This document shows positions 23,945-36,269 of a DNA stretch of 64,000 nt, piece by piece. The DNA comes from Hemibagrus wyckioides (lineage: Eukaryota; Chordata; Actinopteri; Siluriformes; Bagridae). Location: positions 19,452,352-19,516,351 of the forward strand of contig NC_080720.1 of assembly GCF_019097595.1 (NCBI RefSeq), in the 5' to 3' direction. The notes under the pieces are model-generated. The model ran no database searches. It saw only the letters and a program-made list of their open reading frames with translations, and was not told the DNA's origin. Numbering within the stretch: the stretch's first letter is position 1; every line of letters starts with the position of its first letter. The position numbers and the translations under genes were made by a program.

Positions 23945-24233
23945 TTAGGTAGCATCGTAGCTGAAGCGGGTACTGTTGTAGTTCCTCATAGTTCCAGGAT
24001 TTGTTTATAGGCTTGGATTATTTTTTGTGTGGAGCTAATGTGCATATTCTCCCTGTGTCTGTGAGGATGTCCTCAAAAAACAGGGCTGTAGGTGAACTTA
24101 GATAAATTGCTTGTATTTATAAATGCGTGTATGCATAGTGCCTCTACCTCATGCTCAGTGTTGCTAAGATCAGTGTTGGCTCAGGCTCCACCATGACCCT
24201 GACCAGGATAAAGCAGTTACTAAAAGTGAGTGA
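23945..24233 (+). mobile_element. Decayed tRNA-derived SINE, plus strand
   Basis: The start TAGGTAGCATCGTAGCTGAAGCGG resembles a tRNA-derived head in two pieces. The body has the family B order: TGTGCATATTCTCCCTGTGT, then GGCTCAGGCTCCACCATGAC, and an end ...AAAGTGAGTGA. Several internal blocks are diverged or lost. Confidence 0.5.
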
Positions 24234-24639
24234 CAAGACCTGCGGCTATGTCTGTCTGTCTCCTTGAATGGCTACAGAGTTCAAGTTATTACCAAGGTTG
24301 GAAAAAGTACTGGGAAATTATACTTGAAAATGGATATATTCAGCCAGAAATGTGTGTACTCAAGTTAAAGTAAAAAGGTTGCTACTGTAATTAAAGGTAT
24401 TCGAGTATTAAAATGTTTTTAATTGATGGAATTAGATAAATGTTTTCTTTTGAAAAGTAATGTTTATTAATTTTTTAAATTACTACTATGTAGTTTTGTC
24501 TGTCTTATCTATTTAAGTCTCTAATATTTATAGAATTTTACATTTGCCTAGACAAGTGGTTACTAGTTAGCTGCTGAAGTATGATGGGGGATCCCCACTG
24601 ATGCTGTTCATGTCAAGTTCTGTTTCAAATACCTATTAA

Positions 24640-25454
24640 CCCTCCTGTTATCCTCAAATTTACAAACATGTTTAGCCCTTGGTGTCAATTTGACTGCAAT
24701 TTAAACCTCCAGAATATAATTTTTACCCAGGCTTTTTTGTCAGGTAATTTATGTTTTTTTGTTGACTACCTAAATAGCTTTTTAAATAAAACATAACCCC
24801 AACCCACCCCACCACCCCCATTCTCCTAAACACCCAGAATTTCTATTGTGTGACTATAGAAAAAATTACAAATCACCATAAAATCTCACTGGTTGACCTC
24901 AAATTGGACAAAAAGATCTTTTTTGTTTTTACTGATTTTATTTTATTTTATTTCTAAGTACAGATTTTTGCTATTTATAACATTTGGGAAGTAGGACAAT
25001 TTCTGTTATTAAAGATAGTGACATGTCTTTTCCTCTGGGTCGCTGAGAAATTATTTCCCCTTCCCCATGTTGTGTAAACTCAGTGGTTCTTGCAATACTA
25101 CAGGTAAGTTTATCTTAGGTTAGAGCTCTAAAGCAGAGGGATGTTCTTGAAGATTCTAAAATTGATTGTTATAGTGACCTCAATATTATCCAAACAACCA
25201 AAGCAGATGAATGTATTTTTTTTATGTGTTTTATACAGGTAAAACAACCTGGGGTCAAATTGACCCCAAGGAACACTGAATGTTACAAAATGTGTACACT
25301 GAGAGCATATTATCATGATCATTTATTGTTTACCTGGTTGTTAAATTAGGAACAGTCATTAAATAGAAAACAAAAATAAAATAGTTGTCAAACATATATT
25401 TAGAGACATTAAACACTGAATGGGGTCAAACTTACCACAACGATAATAGGAGGT
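24640..25454. mobile_element. piggyBac-like non-autonomous element (TTAA target)
   Basis: The unit is bordered by TTAA at 24636-24639 and 25455-25458. Its tips are imperfect inverted repeats, CCCTCCTGTTATCC on the left and ACCTCCTATTATCG on the complementary right strand. Inside, a 17-base palindrome GGGGTCAAATTGACCCC (25251-25267) and the phrases TTGACCCCAAGGAACACTG and CAATTTGACTGC recall the fish piggyBac-type MITEs. There is no coding capacity. Confidence 0.7.
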
Positions 25455-26990
25455 TTAAATGCTTTTGAGGAAGTCTTTGTTTAGTCCAGCATATTGAAAC
25501 ATTTTAGTGAGATGAGGCCAGGATGCTCCTACTCATGTTCAAAAATGCAATCCAGTGGCTTGTTCATTCTCAGACGCACAGACAGGCAGATACTGTAGCT
25601 ATAACTACTTTGTGCAGTTTTTGTTAAGCAAGGTCAAGGCTGATAATAGATTTTGTTTTCTCTATTGGTGAAGTTTATTGGACTGGATACTAAACTGAAC
25701 CTGTTTGATGTATAGCATACAGTCATTGGTGAGATAAGCAAAAAAGTGATTTGTAATGAGTACAAAGTACTATTATTCAAGTATTCTCACTACTGGTCAG
25801 TACATTTTTTAAAAGAAATTAGATATGCTTAGAACTATGTTTTAGCTTTCCATTTACCTTTAGTGTAATCCATTGGGATCCAGTGCGTGTGTGTGTGTGT
25901 GTGCGCGTGTGTCTGTGTGTGTGTGTCTGTGCGCCAGAGCAAAGAAAAGCACATCCATTTCAGAATGATTCATTATTCTGGAGTATGTGTGCACTGGACA
26001 AGATAGGAGCTGATGTCTAAATGGGAAATCAGGCATGGGGGAAGAGGTGGGGGTTGGATGTCTGGAGAGAGATGATTTTATTAATAAAATTACCCAGAAT
26101 TATTGCACACCATGAAGCCATAGAACAAGCCAAAGCAATTAATAGTGGCTGCTGGTGTTGCTAGACCCATTTATCGCCGAAGGTATCAAATACTTTAATT
26201 AGGGCAATATAGGATTAAATACGACCAGCATGCTTTTTATCACCAGTAACCATTTAAAACGAAGCTTTTTTCCTCACCTCCGCCTTTCCCTGTGTCTCGA
26301 TCTTCTCTAACTCAGCACGGATGCCAAGAATATAGGGCTATTATTCTGCTAATGAAACATGTTTTTTTTCCCCTCTCTTCCTAAATGGCCTCTGTCTGTG
26401 CTATAAACTGCCAGTTTTGCAACATACATTTGGATAATGAATTTCCCTGCTCTTCCATGAACTAAACTTACATTACTTAAGCAGCCTTTTTTTTTTTTTT
26501 ACATTTTTTATTTATTTTTTTTGTAGCCAGAAATTGCTGTGTATATCATTTGATAAAGTAACAATATGACCTATTTATTTATTTGTCTGTTTGTTTGTTT
26601 GTCCATCCATTCAACTTGAATAAATCAAATTAAATAATATAAAATGTTATGCAATCAAATATATATATCAAAATATCTGTAAATCAAATAAGTGTATATA
26701 AATCAAATGTTAGTATTACAACTATTAGTGTTATTGTCGTCGCAATCATAGATAGGAATGAAAGGGACAATACTAGACATTTTTTGCCATTTAGCCGATA
26801 TTTAGCTTGAGAGCAAAGCATGCACAGTAAACATATGCACATCCTGTCCAACCAAACAGAGCTGCTACTGCATTTAGTAACACACTGCTGTATTCACTAT
26901 TCACCCATGACTGTGTACCTATTCACAACACGAACTCTATATAAAAAGATGACACTACCATCCTCTGCCTAATCTCAGCCAACAGTGAGA
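25455..26990. other. Gene-free tract with TG microsatellite
   Basis: A (TG)n-type repeat with interruptions lies at 25885-25930. The segment 26090-26270 has no repeat signature and is a candidate conserved element. T-runs and TTTA/TTTG runs occur at 26487-26600. Confidence 0.45.
25885..25930. repeat. Interrupted (TG)n microsatellite
   Basis: TG units are broken by CGCG and TC interruptions. Confidence 0.95.
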
Positions 26991-26999
26991 CCTGGCCAG

Positions 27000-27910
27000 G
27001 TGTTATGGAGAAAATTCAACTGGCCATGAATGCAAAAAAAAAAAAAAAAAAAGACTTCAGGAAATTGCACAGGAACACCCTGCCCTCTCTATAAACAATG
27101 TAGAGTTGGAGAAAGTAGCTGGAATCTATTTTCTGGGAATCTGTGTGACTGAGAACATCTGCTGGTCTCTAAACACAGCCCATATCATGATGAAGGGCCA
27201 ATATACCTCTTTTTTTCTGAGGAAGCTGAATATACCACAGCAGCTCAATTTCTACCATTCTCTCATTGTGGAAAGCATAATATATTGTTAACTAGCTGCA
27301 CTGCTGCTGACTTGAGAGAACTGCAAAGAGTGGTGAAGGCAGTCCAGAATCTTACTGGACCTAGAAGAAATCTACACTATAGCTGCTACCTTTAGAAAGC
27401 TTTCAGCATCTTCAGGGACTCCACATATTGTGGACATTGCCCGTTTGCCACCCTTCTATTTGGGAAAATACTACAGGTTCATCTACTCATGCATATTTAG
27501 ACTAAGGAACATTTTCCACAGAGCTGATCTATCTGGAATCCTTGAAGCACCAAGCCCTGTCCACAACAAACTCTGCCCATGAAAACAGAGACAGAGTAGA
27601 AACCCCCATTGTCACTGTTGATGGACCACCTACACAGTAGTTATGGCACAAAACCATCAATGTCCTACATGTTCCATAACATGTAAATAAGCAACTGTTG
27701 ATATCAAGGATTGCGCTAGATCATCCTCTCACTTTTTCATTATATCATCTTCACAATGACTGTTTTGCACCAAGAACAGTGTTTACACACATACTTTTTC
27801 TGCTTCTTTTGTATTACATTCTGTATCATATTACAATATATGAGGCATCATTTTGTAACTGTTCATTGGTCTGATTGCTGCTCAGCAAAATGTCTTTGCC
27901 TATGCAAGGA
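27000..27910 (+). mobile_element. Decayed L2-like LINE 3' region
   Basis: Translated pieces in order follow an L2-type RT C-terminus: GIYFLGICVTENICWSLNTA (start near 27120), FFLRKLNIPQQLNFYHSLIV, and VESIIYC, then frameshifted remnants of the QRVV/ALAIIKD part. There is a long A-run at 27033-27051. Stops interrupt the frame throughout. It is more decayed than and not closely similar to copies A and B, so it represents a different, older family. Confidence 0.6.
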
Positions 27911-28524
27911 CACTTACACACTGTAGTACCCTTTAACTAGAAGTGTATGTAAGTGTGTGTATTGGCAAAAACACAGTTAAAACAAGTGAACTCATAGTTG
28001 GTGCCTGCAGCATTACAACTTCACACACTAGATAGATTGCAAAAGGTGAATGTTAGCAAAACCTTCATCTATTTAAGTGTGAGAAGGTTAAAAAAAGTCA
28101 TTGACTGGAATATTAGCATGAAGCTCATGTTGCCATCAAATTGAATTTTAGCTAATCTCAGATTTGTGTCTTGTTTCCAGAGCATGCAGAATGAGCTGAG
28201 TAGAAATAAAAATCACTATGGGGTCATGGAGCCGCTTTTTTTCCCAGACAGTGCTTTTATCCTTACTGTCCCTTACCAAAACGATACCCTACATTCTGAA
28301 GGAAATCCTTCTATAATAATTACAATAATTATATATTATTATATTCATCTGCATGTATTTAATAAATGAAAAAACCCAAGATGTTAAGACTTGGTGGCAC
28401 ATGCCACTACCTAGTGTTCTAATCTTACATTTATAATGTCACAAGTCACAGTAACTGATTTGGAATTAATACTGCATTATTGTAGGTTTTGGTGAGGGAA
28501 GGACAATAGACAATGGGGTCCATG

Positions 28525-28870
28525 TGTCAGGAACAGCTGGACAGTTCCCTGCCAGGCCCGGAGAGGGCGCTGACAGGTGAATCTCGGAAGCCTGCTTCTT
28601 TGTTTGTATTTTGTGCCACGCCTTTCCCATTGTTCTCATACCCTGTTGTGTCACCTGTTCCCAGTTAACCTTAATGTGTAGCCCTATAAATAGGGATCCT
28701 TGTGTCCTGGTCATTGTTGAATGTTCTGTGTGTTATGTTTTAGTTAGAGTCATAGCCAGGTTTTGGGTCTAGGTTTTTTTGTTTGTTTCTGTTTAATTAG
28801 TGTAGTGTCTTTGTGATTAGGTTAGTCTTCCCCATGTCTGTCTACATCAATAAAGCAGTGCTTCGTAGAA
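28525..28870 (+). repeat. LTR-like unit (TATA and polyadenylation signal), possible solo LTR
   Basis: Starting TGTCAGGAACAGCTGGACAG, this moderately GC-rich unit contains CCTATAAATAGGG (28683-28695) and AATAAA (28849-28854), spaced 165 bases apart as in a retroelement LTR. I cannot find a convincing CA end or target duplication, so the right border is uncertain. It could equally be a non-autonomous DNA element. Confidence 0.4.
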
Positions 28871-28879
28871 TCCTGTGTA

Positions 28880-29010
28880 TGGGTCTGTCTCCATGGTGTG
28901 CTGGCGCACACACCACCACGGAGGTCTGGGTTCGAGCCCTGCACAGGGCGGGGGCATCCAGATGTTACACCATGCTGGTTAACTCAGTGGCTCTGGCCCC
29001 AATCCCAAGA
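28880..29010 (+). repeat. tRNA-like SINE fragment
   Basis: GGTCTGGGTTCGAGCC (28923-28938) is a good pol III B box in a GC-rich block that ends GTGGCTCTGGCCCCAATCCC. The A box is not clear. It directly follows the LTR-like unit. Confidence 0.4.
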
Positions 29011-31580
29011 TATTGTATATTAGACACATCAATTATAATACATTTTGACTCTTTCCAGACTTAATGTAATTTTAATATATTGTAAGTTACAGTTTCACCC
29101 TCAGTTACTTAGGTAGTTAAAGCTACAGTATATATGATTGTTTTGCTGTGAAAAAGAGAAACGATTATAATTGAATCAAGGGAGAAAAAATAACAACTTT
29201 AAAATATAACACAGACCTGACAATCCTGTAATAAACAGTCTGCGTTGAGTCAAGAGTGTCGAGTTGAAATTAGCATGTCTTTTCTAACTTTATCTCCATT
29301 TATATCCGAATTAGCCATGCTGATTGAGAAGAGAAGAAACATTTTTCAGGAGAGAGAGAAAGAGAGAGAGCGAGAATGAAAGATTAAACAAATGGAGTTT
29401 TTTGTGAATGTTGATTTTACTAAATATTTTTTTGTTATGCAGCTTGTGTTTATTTTTTAGTATATTTGCAGATTATTTTTAATGAACAGAATTCCTATTT
29501 TAAACTACTACCAGTGAAAACGCACATGAAAAACTGCAAGCTCGTACTGTGATAGGCCATTTAACGAAATAATTCTTTCACTATGCTGGTTTTTACGTAT
29601 CTTCTGTGAATGTGCAACATACATTGAGTATAATCCTCACTGAAATGAACTTTTTGAAAGTTTTTTGAGGTAATATACAGCCCATTTCACGCCAGTCATT
29701 TTCACAGTCTCACAACCCGAGGCATCACGCTGGCTACAACTGCTGCGTGTGCGGCAAAACAGGATACCTATTTATACTCTATCCTTAAGATATGATATCA
29801 GCTTGTACAACACAGGTGTTTCACAGTGTGGGTTTTCTCTTTGAATGTGCAAAATAAGACTGCCCTTGTGTCCAAAATGGCTTCCTACTTCCTACAGACT
29901 ATAAAGTATATAGGTACTCTGTCTTTTGGTCAGTAATGCATTGCAGTGCACTGTGGGGCCTCAGGAGTATGCAGGGTACTATACACCATTTTTGACATAT
30001 AAATGGAGATAACACCCCCACTAACACATAGTATAGTAAAAATTTGCAGTAACTGGCTTTTGATTTTTGACCGTGGTTGCAAATAGGTTGTTTATTTTTT
30101 TCTTATTTTTTTGGAAGTAATTTGATGCCATGTTTGTCATTTTGTCTGTTCAAAACAAATTGCACTCTTGCAACCCTAATCAAGCCATGTCTAATCAAAT
30201 AACACTTTGTGCCAATGTAATCATACACCTGTGTTTCGCTATTCAACTTAGACTACCCATAGCTCACTGTTTCCCAAAATGGTCCACAGGTGTTCAGTAT
30301 TCTTGATTGCCGCTCCTGAAATAAAGCAAGAATGCACACTGAAGACTCCCCTTAGCCTGTCCTAGTAACCGCTGTGAGAAAAAAATACTGTACTTTCTGA
30401 TCTTTTGTATCTTACATATAACAACTGCTTATTTTCACCAGCTGGAAATCTTTTTTATTCTCCCGCAGATAAGAAGGTTGGGAGACTACGTTACCAAAAT
30501 GATATTCTTTATTGTTGTTTGCAGAGATGGTGCTTACACATTTGTAGCCAGTCTACTGCAATCTTTTCCCCAGGAAAAAAAAAGCAGTATGAGGTCAATC
30601 ATTAAACCTGTATCTTGTTGCAAACTGCCACCAGGATCTCATCATGCCTTAGGTTTGTACATTCTTGCAGGAAAAAGATGCAGTTCATAGTTCACATACG
30701 ATCAGACATCGGCTACACGAACGCAACTTTTAAAATAGAGTAAAATAAAAATGGAATAAATTCCATGCTTCTTTCCTGTAGCACATCCATTACTCCAGGT
30801 GTGCAGTGAGAAGTGTTAGTGAGAAGGCAGAGGAGAGAGGAGGCAGAAGAGTGTGTTATAGCAGGCGGATGGTATTAGAAAGAGGCAGTAATTTAAAGAA
30901 ACGTTTAATATGAGATGAGATGATGCTTAAGTGGATTTATCTTGAAGTTCTAGTAATGAACGTTCTGTCATTATGATTGGGCTACTGAGTCTGGCACCTA
31001 AAACATAACACAGATACTTCACTAAACATGCTACTCAAATTCGTTGGAATTAGTTTTGTTTTTATCCCCCTTACGCACCATTCATATATTTATGACCCTA
31101 TTTTCTGTTCATATAAGACAGATCTGCAGGAGATGATAGCATTAGAATGACTATAATCACTGATGTACATTGTGCTACTGTCCAGAAGGATAGGAGCCAG
31201 AATGATGTCTACTAACTGATCTGAGCAACCATGCTGTACTGTATAAGTCTCTACAGTAAAACTGTCCATAGTGCAGTGCTATAGAACTAAAAATGTGTCC
31301 ATTCTTGCACCGTAAAACATGATTATGTTATGTGAACTAATTTCTTTTCTTTAACTGTAATTGTCATGACCAAACTGAAATATATTACTGTGTGGGGGTG
31401 CAACAGAAAAATCATCTTACTTAGCTTCCCTTAGCCAAACAGACAGACCCTAAAATACAACCACAACATAGTGTTTGTGTAATACTTGTCCTGCACTACT
31501 CCCAAGACACTTGATTAGACAAATGAGCTTATTAACAGTCATACCTGAGTTAAAGTGGGCGTATTTAAAAAGGGAAAATA
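29011..31580. other. Gene-free tract; contains an AT-rich repeat at 29400-29560
   Basis: The segment 29400-29560 resembles the host sequence around the Tc1 element at 50.2-52.0 kb (shared TTTAAACTAC.AC....GTGAA blocks). The rest shows no gene or recognised repeat. Confidence 0.4.
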
Positions 31581-31589
31581 TAATAAAAA

Positions 31590-31845
31590 ATATTACAGGG
31601 CAAGTAGTGTCCCCTGGTAGTCCAGCAAGGGGACCCCATGCACTCACCACTGCAGCCCCAGTTCCATTTCTGGGCAGGGAACCAACCCAGCCACTGAGGG
31701 TTAACTCTCAGTGCTGCTCCCAAGCTCAAAATAATGGGAGAGTTGTTTCAGGAAAGGCATCCGGCATAAAACCTGGGCCAAATCATACATGTGTACCGGG
31801 TAATCCGCTGCAGTTACCCTGAACAAGGAGCAGCTGATAGAACAA
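31590..31845 (+). mobile_element. tRNA-related SINE (family E), plus strand
   Basis: The order GTGTCCCCTGGTAGTCCAGC, then CACCACTGCAGCCCCAGTTCC, then GGAAAGGCATCCGGCATAAA and the end GGAGCAGCTGATAGAACAAC matches a common fish SINE with a conserved GGCATCCGGC core. The B-box region (CCAGTTCCATTTC) has decayed. Confidence 0.7.
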
Positions 31846-31921
31846 CAACAGGATAAGGAGTGCACCCAGATAAGGGTTGAGAAACTGTGACTTTGTGGGT
31901 TAACCTCAGACTTCCACAACA

Positions 31922-32145
31922 TCCATCCATTCTCTACACAGCTTATCCTACTGGGTCCCTGGGAGCCTGAAGCTTACCTCAGGAGACTTGTGGCACAAGG
32001 CAGGGTACATCCTGGACAGGGTACCAGCCTATTACAGGGCACAATCACAAACACTATGGACATATAGATTATAGATGTCAATCAGCCCGTTTTGGACTGG
32101 GGAAGGAAGCTGGAGTACCCGGAGGAAACTTTCTGAGGCACTATT
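31922..32145 (-). mobile_element. SINE family B copy, minus strand
   Basis: ATCCATCCATTCTCTACAC tail, ACTGGGTCCCTGGGAGCCTG, GGCAGGGTACATCCTGGACA, then GAGTACCCGGAGGAAACTTT. It has the same order as the copy at 19535-19829 but stops before the tRNA head. Confidence 0.7.
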
Positions 32146-32284
32146 TTTTTCTGTAGTGTTTCAAAACCCAATAATGTCTTGGGTCAATCTGACCCAAACA
32201 CTACCAAAGAATCTAAAAAAGTGAACATAACACAGGAGTTGAAAGAGGAATCTTGTGCCTGCAATTTTATCTGCAAATTCAAGT

Positions 32285-32420
32285 AGTTTTTTTTTTTTTT
32301 TTTTATTTTGGAAAAAATAAAATAAAATAAAATAAGCACAAAAATCTCCACAACTGGCACCACAAATTAAAAAAATGCCACTGCAAAATTTTGGGCAATA
32401 ATCAGAAAAAAACCTTGTGA
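32285..32420. repeat. AT-rich dispersed repeat (family F)
   Basis: A T-run with the blocks CACAAAAATCTCCACAACTGG and AAATGCCACTGCAAAATTTTGG recurs twice at 34225-34510. The unit is low-complexity, with no coding content. Its class is unknown. Confidence 0.5.
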
Positions 32421-33261
32421 CACTGAGTCTGAAAAGGACTGCTCAAATCGATGCATCAGTTCAAATCATCAGATCGTTATCTCCCTAGTTGATACAGTCT
32501 TGCCTTTAGTGTCTGTATTACACAGTCAGGCACTTAAAGCTCCTCATTGTCTCAGCATAATCTCAATGCTGACAGTTTTCAGCTGTTGCTGTGGTAAGAG
32601 ATTTGCTGCACTCTGACACATGCTACAGTGGGACAAGAAAAGCTTACTGTTAAACTTCAGAAGTGGAAATCTGAAGAGAGGGGAGAGCATCGAATTGTGT
32701 GACAGTGATAATAAGTGTGCAGCTGTGATGAGAAGAATGTTTTCTTAATTTCATCTAACACTTCTAGGGAAGATTTGGACACATTTATAGCATCACTGTT
32801 CAAACACTTGTTGATTAGAATTCTAACAAGAATGGAGTGGTTCATTTGGATCTGATAACGAAATGTCACAATGTTGGCTGCACAAGAAAGAAGGGATGGA
32901 TTTATGTATTTTTTTGGGAATGCTAAACATTGCGCAATGACTTAAATTTAAAAGAAATTTGTAGAAAAAAATACATTATAATGCAGTATTATTCCTGAGA
33001 TATGTGATGGCTTGACCGGAAGGAAACGGGGCAAAGCGTGAGTCAGAGGGACAAGTGGAGAGAATCGCAAAGGTCAGTTGCTGTGAAAGCCAAGACATCT
33101 CATTCAGTTTATAGATGATATAAGGGGTTGTGTTGCCTGCATCTGAGTAACCTCAGAGCAAAAAAGAGACATTTCGAGACACATTTGAAGGGTTTATACA
33201 TGTTTGTTTCATTTTGTAAACTAGCTTTCAGGAATTTCAGTTATTCAAATCATGTGTATAG

Positions 33262-33512
33262 ACTCACCGTCCACTTTATTAGGACCACCTGTACACATGC
33301 ACAATCATACAGTTATCTAAACAACCAATGTGGTAGCAGCACAATACATACAATTATGCAGATTTACATACAGTTCAAACATCAGAATAAAGGAAAAATA
33401 TGATCTTTGTAATTTTAACCGTGGCATGGCTGTTGGTACCAGATGGGCTGGTTTGAGTATTTCAGAAACTACTGATCTCCTGGGAATTTCACTCACAACA
33501 GAATGTAAACTC
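33262..33512 (+). mobile_element. Tc1-like transposon fragment (family A), plus strand
   Basis: It begins CACCGTCCACTTTATTAGGACC and continues ATGGGCTGGTTTGAGTATTTC and CTGATCTCCTGGGAATTTC, as in the other family A copies. It is truncated before the transposase core. Confidence 0.7.
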
Positions 33513-33889
33513 ATCATTTCACAAATCTGTCATCTAATCACACTATAAACGGTATTTACTAGTTAATCGAACCAAACATCTGCTGTTTTATTGTGTCTAT
33601 ATTAATATTCTTGTTTTACCGTATGAATTACATTACTTCCATGTTCAGTATCTTCTAATAAATCAAACCAACCATTTGGTGTTTATTGTATTTTGTTTGT
33701 AAGAGATTACTTTCTCATTTCACTTTCATCTTTTGCATATATGCACTCCCATCTGTTTATTTATTAAGCAAGATAATAAATAAGAAGAAGCAAGAATAAA
33801 CAGGGAATGTTCACTATTTAATAATGAATTCATTGACTAATTCTATGGTAGTTTTCAGTTTTCAATAAAAACAGCCAGCTTTAGTTAGA

Positions 33890-34080
33890 GCTTTATACTG
33901 ATCAGAGTGGAAGTCTGGAGTCAATCCAGGAATCAGTGGGCAGGATGCAGGAACAGACTGAGGGGAATAGACTGAGAATGGGACACCAGTCCATCAGATA
34001 GACACTATGTACACACACTTGTTCACATACCCAAGGGCTATTTATAAATATGGCGACATGGTATAAATGAGTTCTGCATG
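33890..34080 (-). mobile_element. SINE-like fragment, minus strand
   Basis: The blocks GGAGTCAATCCAGGAATC, GGGACACCAGTCCATCAGAT and ACACACACTTGTTCACATAC resemble a diverged relative of SINE family B lacking its head. The call is tentative. Confidence 0.4.
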
Positions 34081-34224
34081 TTCAATCCTTGTCACAGGAT
34101 TTATTAAGTCCAAAAACTGGTGTTAATAGACGTTACAAAGAAACCTTTCTTTATATGTGGCTCTTTACAATATGTGAAATTCTACAGCAATTTATTGTCA
34201 CAGTGTTTTGCCAATTCATGTTGT

Positions 34225-34515
34225 GAATTGAAAAAATAAGTAAATAAATAAATAAAATAAAAGAACAAAAATCTCTCCAAGTTGCATCACAAATAAAATA
34301 CAAATATATATTTTTTTTTTAAATAGAAAAATCCTGTGCCTGCTGCAATTTCGCCAATTCAAGTAGTTTTTTGCTAAATAAATAAATAAACAAACAAACA
34401 AATAAATAAATAAATCACAAAAATCACCACAAGTTGTATCACAAATAAATAAAAAAAATACCACTGCAAAATCAAACATTTTTGGCTGCAATAATCACAA
34501 AAAACCCTGTGAAGT
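34225..34515. repeat. AT-rich dispersed repeat (family F), two tandem units
   Basis: Two related units, each with CAA(AA)ATC(TC)CACAAGTTG.ATCACAAATAAA and a preceding GCAATTTCGCCAATTCAAGTAG-type block, are spaced by AAAT/AAAC runs. Confidence 0.5.
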
Positions 34516-34559
34516 CCTAAAGGGACTGTTCATACTCTTGTTTTAACTCTTTTTACTGA

Positions 34560-34965
34560 AAGGCAAAAAATGGAATTTGCGTCTTCTTTTGTTGTGTCTA
34601 TGGTCAGCATTGAATCTCTTTGTTATGCCACACTCAACAGTGGTGGGTAATGATACATATGAAAGTAGACATTCAGAGCTTCAAGAATTTGCAGTTTTTC
34701 AGATGTATGTCTGTTTTACCTAGCCTACTAGAGAATATATATTCAAAGAAAAGTTCAGAAAGAAATGGTCAGTTATTTTTCCCCACACAAAATAAATGGT
34801 GATATCAAACCTATTTCTGCTCTAAAATGCTGTGTACGTTTATCCCAAGTGTAAACTCATCTCACACTAAAAGCCAACAGAGTCCTGACTAATTTTATAT
34901 CAGACTTACAGTGATAAAATAATTAGTTTATTTGTTTATACTGATTGAAAATGGCTGATAAGTCA
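34560..34965 (+). repeat. Unrecognised dispersed repeat (family G), copy 1
   Basis: The shared order with copies at 46915 and 60735 is CACACTCAACAGTGGTGG, ATATGAAAGTAGACATTCAG, AAATAAATGGTGATATCAAA, GAGTCCTGACTAATTTTATAT and CTGACTTA-like end. It contains no ORF and no obvious inverted ends. Confidence 0.6.
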
Positions 34966-35098
34966 AATGGAATGCTAATGTACAGGTGAAAATGGTTAAA
35001 TAACTCCACTACACAGATCCACAACACATAGGTGACATTTCGATTGTGTTCACATCGGCTTCTCTACAAGCTCCACTTACAAATGGAACGTTACTTGC

Positions 35099-35134
<36 letters not shown>

Positions 35135-35940
35135 TATAACCATCTTTGCAAAAGTAAAATTCAGTGAGAAGTGTGCTGACCAAAAAAAGAGACATGTCAC
35201 TTCATTCTGGACTCTTGCAGCCATGCAGCTAATTATTCTGTCGTGCTTAGCTAGCACCTGTCAGAAGCAGAAAATCGCAATAAAAATAAATGTACTCAGC
35301 AAACTGGGTCATAATGTGTGATTCTAGTGAATAAATTATGGCAGAGATGAATATTAACATATACAAGCAGACTGTGAGGTTTGTACACTAGCAGCCAGTA
35401 AAAATAGAGTAAAATAGGGTAGCCCTCTGCATGACCTTTCATTTTTAAAGTCTCACGCTCAGACAAGACTTTTGTCCTTCCAGTTAGTATAGATAAATGC
35501 TTGCACAAATGGCAGCCTGAGGCAGGGGGAAGACCGAAGAGAGCTGATTTAGAGTTGTCTGACATCCTGACATCCTAACTTGCAGTCCTCCTAAAAGCTA
35601 ATTGCAAGTCAAGTATATTTTCAGCGGTGTGCATAAACCAAGCTTCAGGCAAATGCTGATAGGTTAAAGAAAGGAAAGAAATATGTCTGGTTGTGTATCT
35701 GGAAATGTCATGACTGGATGCTCTGTGCATTTTCCAATATACATTCAAGTTTAAACAATACAATTTTCCTTTGTTGCATCCTGTACATTCTGTCTTCTAC
35801 AGGCTAGGGCTGTGACCTCTGCACCAGTGTAGTCTGTTAAAAATATATACATAGCAGCTCACCTCAGAAACTGATAAAACAACTTTCGCCCTGAAATGCA
35901 CGCAGATACGCGGTTGCAGGAGTAGAAACCAGGCTTTTTC
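34966..35940. other. Gene-free tract with an AT/GT microsatellite
   Basis: A (AT)n(GT)n run lies at 35098-35133. No gene or other repeat is recognised. Confidence 0.45.
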
Positions 35941-35964
35941 AGTTGATAGGGCTATTGTTATACT

Positions 35965-36003
35965 GTTTTAAATGAATGTAATATCAGTAGAATGCAAAAG
36001 TGT
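35965..36003 (+). repeat. 39-bp perfect direct repeat, left unit
   Basis: This starts GTTTTAAATGAATGTAATAT and is identical over 39 bases to 36671-36709. Both units are preceded by the phrase GATAGGGCTATTG. A SINE lies between them. Confidence 0.9.
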
Positions 36004-36269
36004 GTGTGTTTGTATGTTTTTGGGGGGTCGGGGTTGTGGGAATATTGCATATGGTCCTTAAGTGTGCATGTAAAGTGTGTTAAACAGCAAATACTTATTT
36101 TTCAAAGTTAACTTGTTTGAAATGAGTTCCTCATTAAGGTTACTCAAGACATACAGTACTTTACAGTAGCGGCACTTTTATCAAATTACACTCGGCTCTG
36201 TATTTTTTATTTTTGTAGCTGGATATCAAAAGGCTGCAGTATGTATATAATATACAACACAAATCTAAT

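Noticed and set aside
28923..28938. Possible tRNA gene (GGTTCGAGCC B box)
   Set aside because: No cloverleaf can be formed around it and no clear A box. It fits a SINE fragment.
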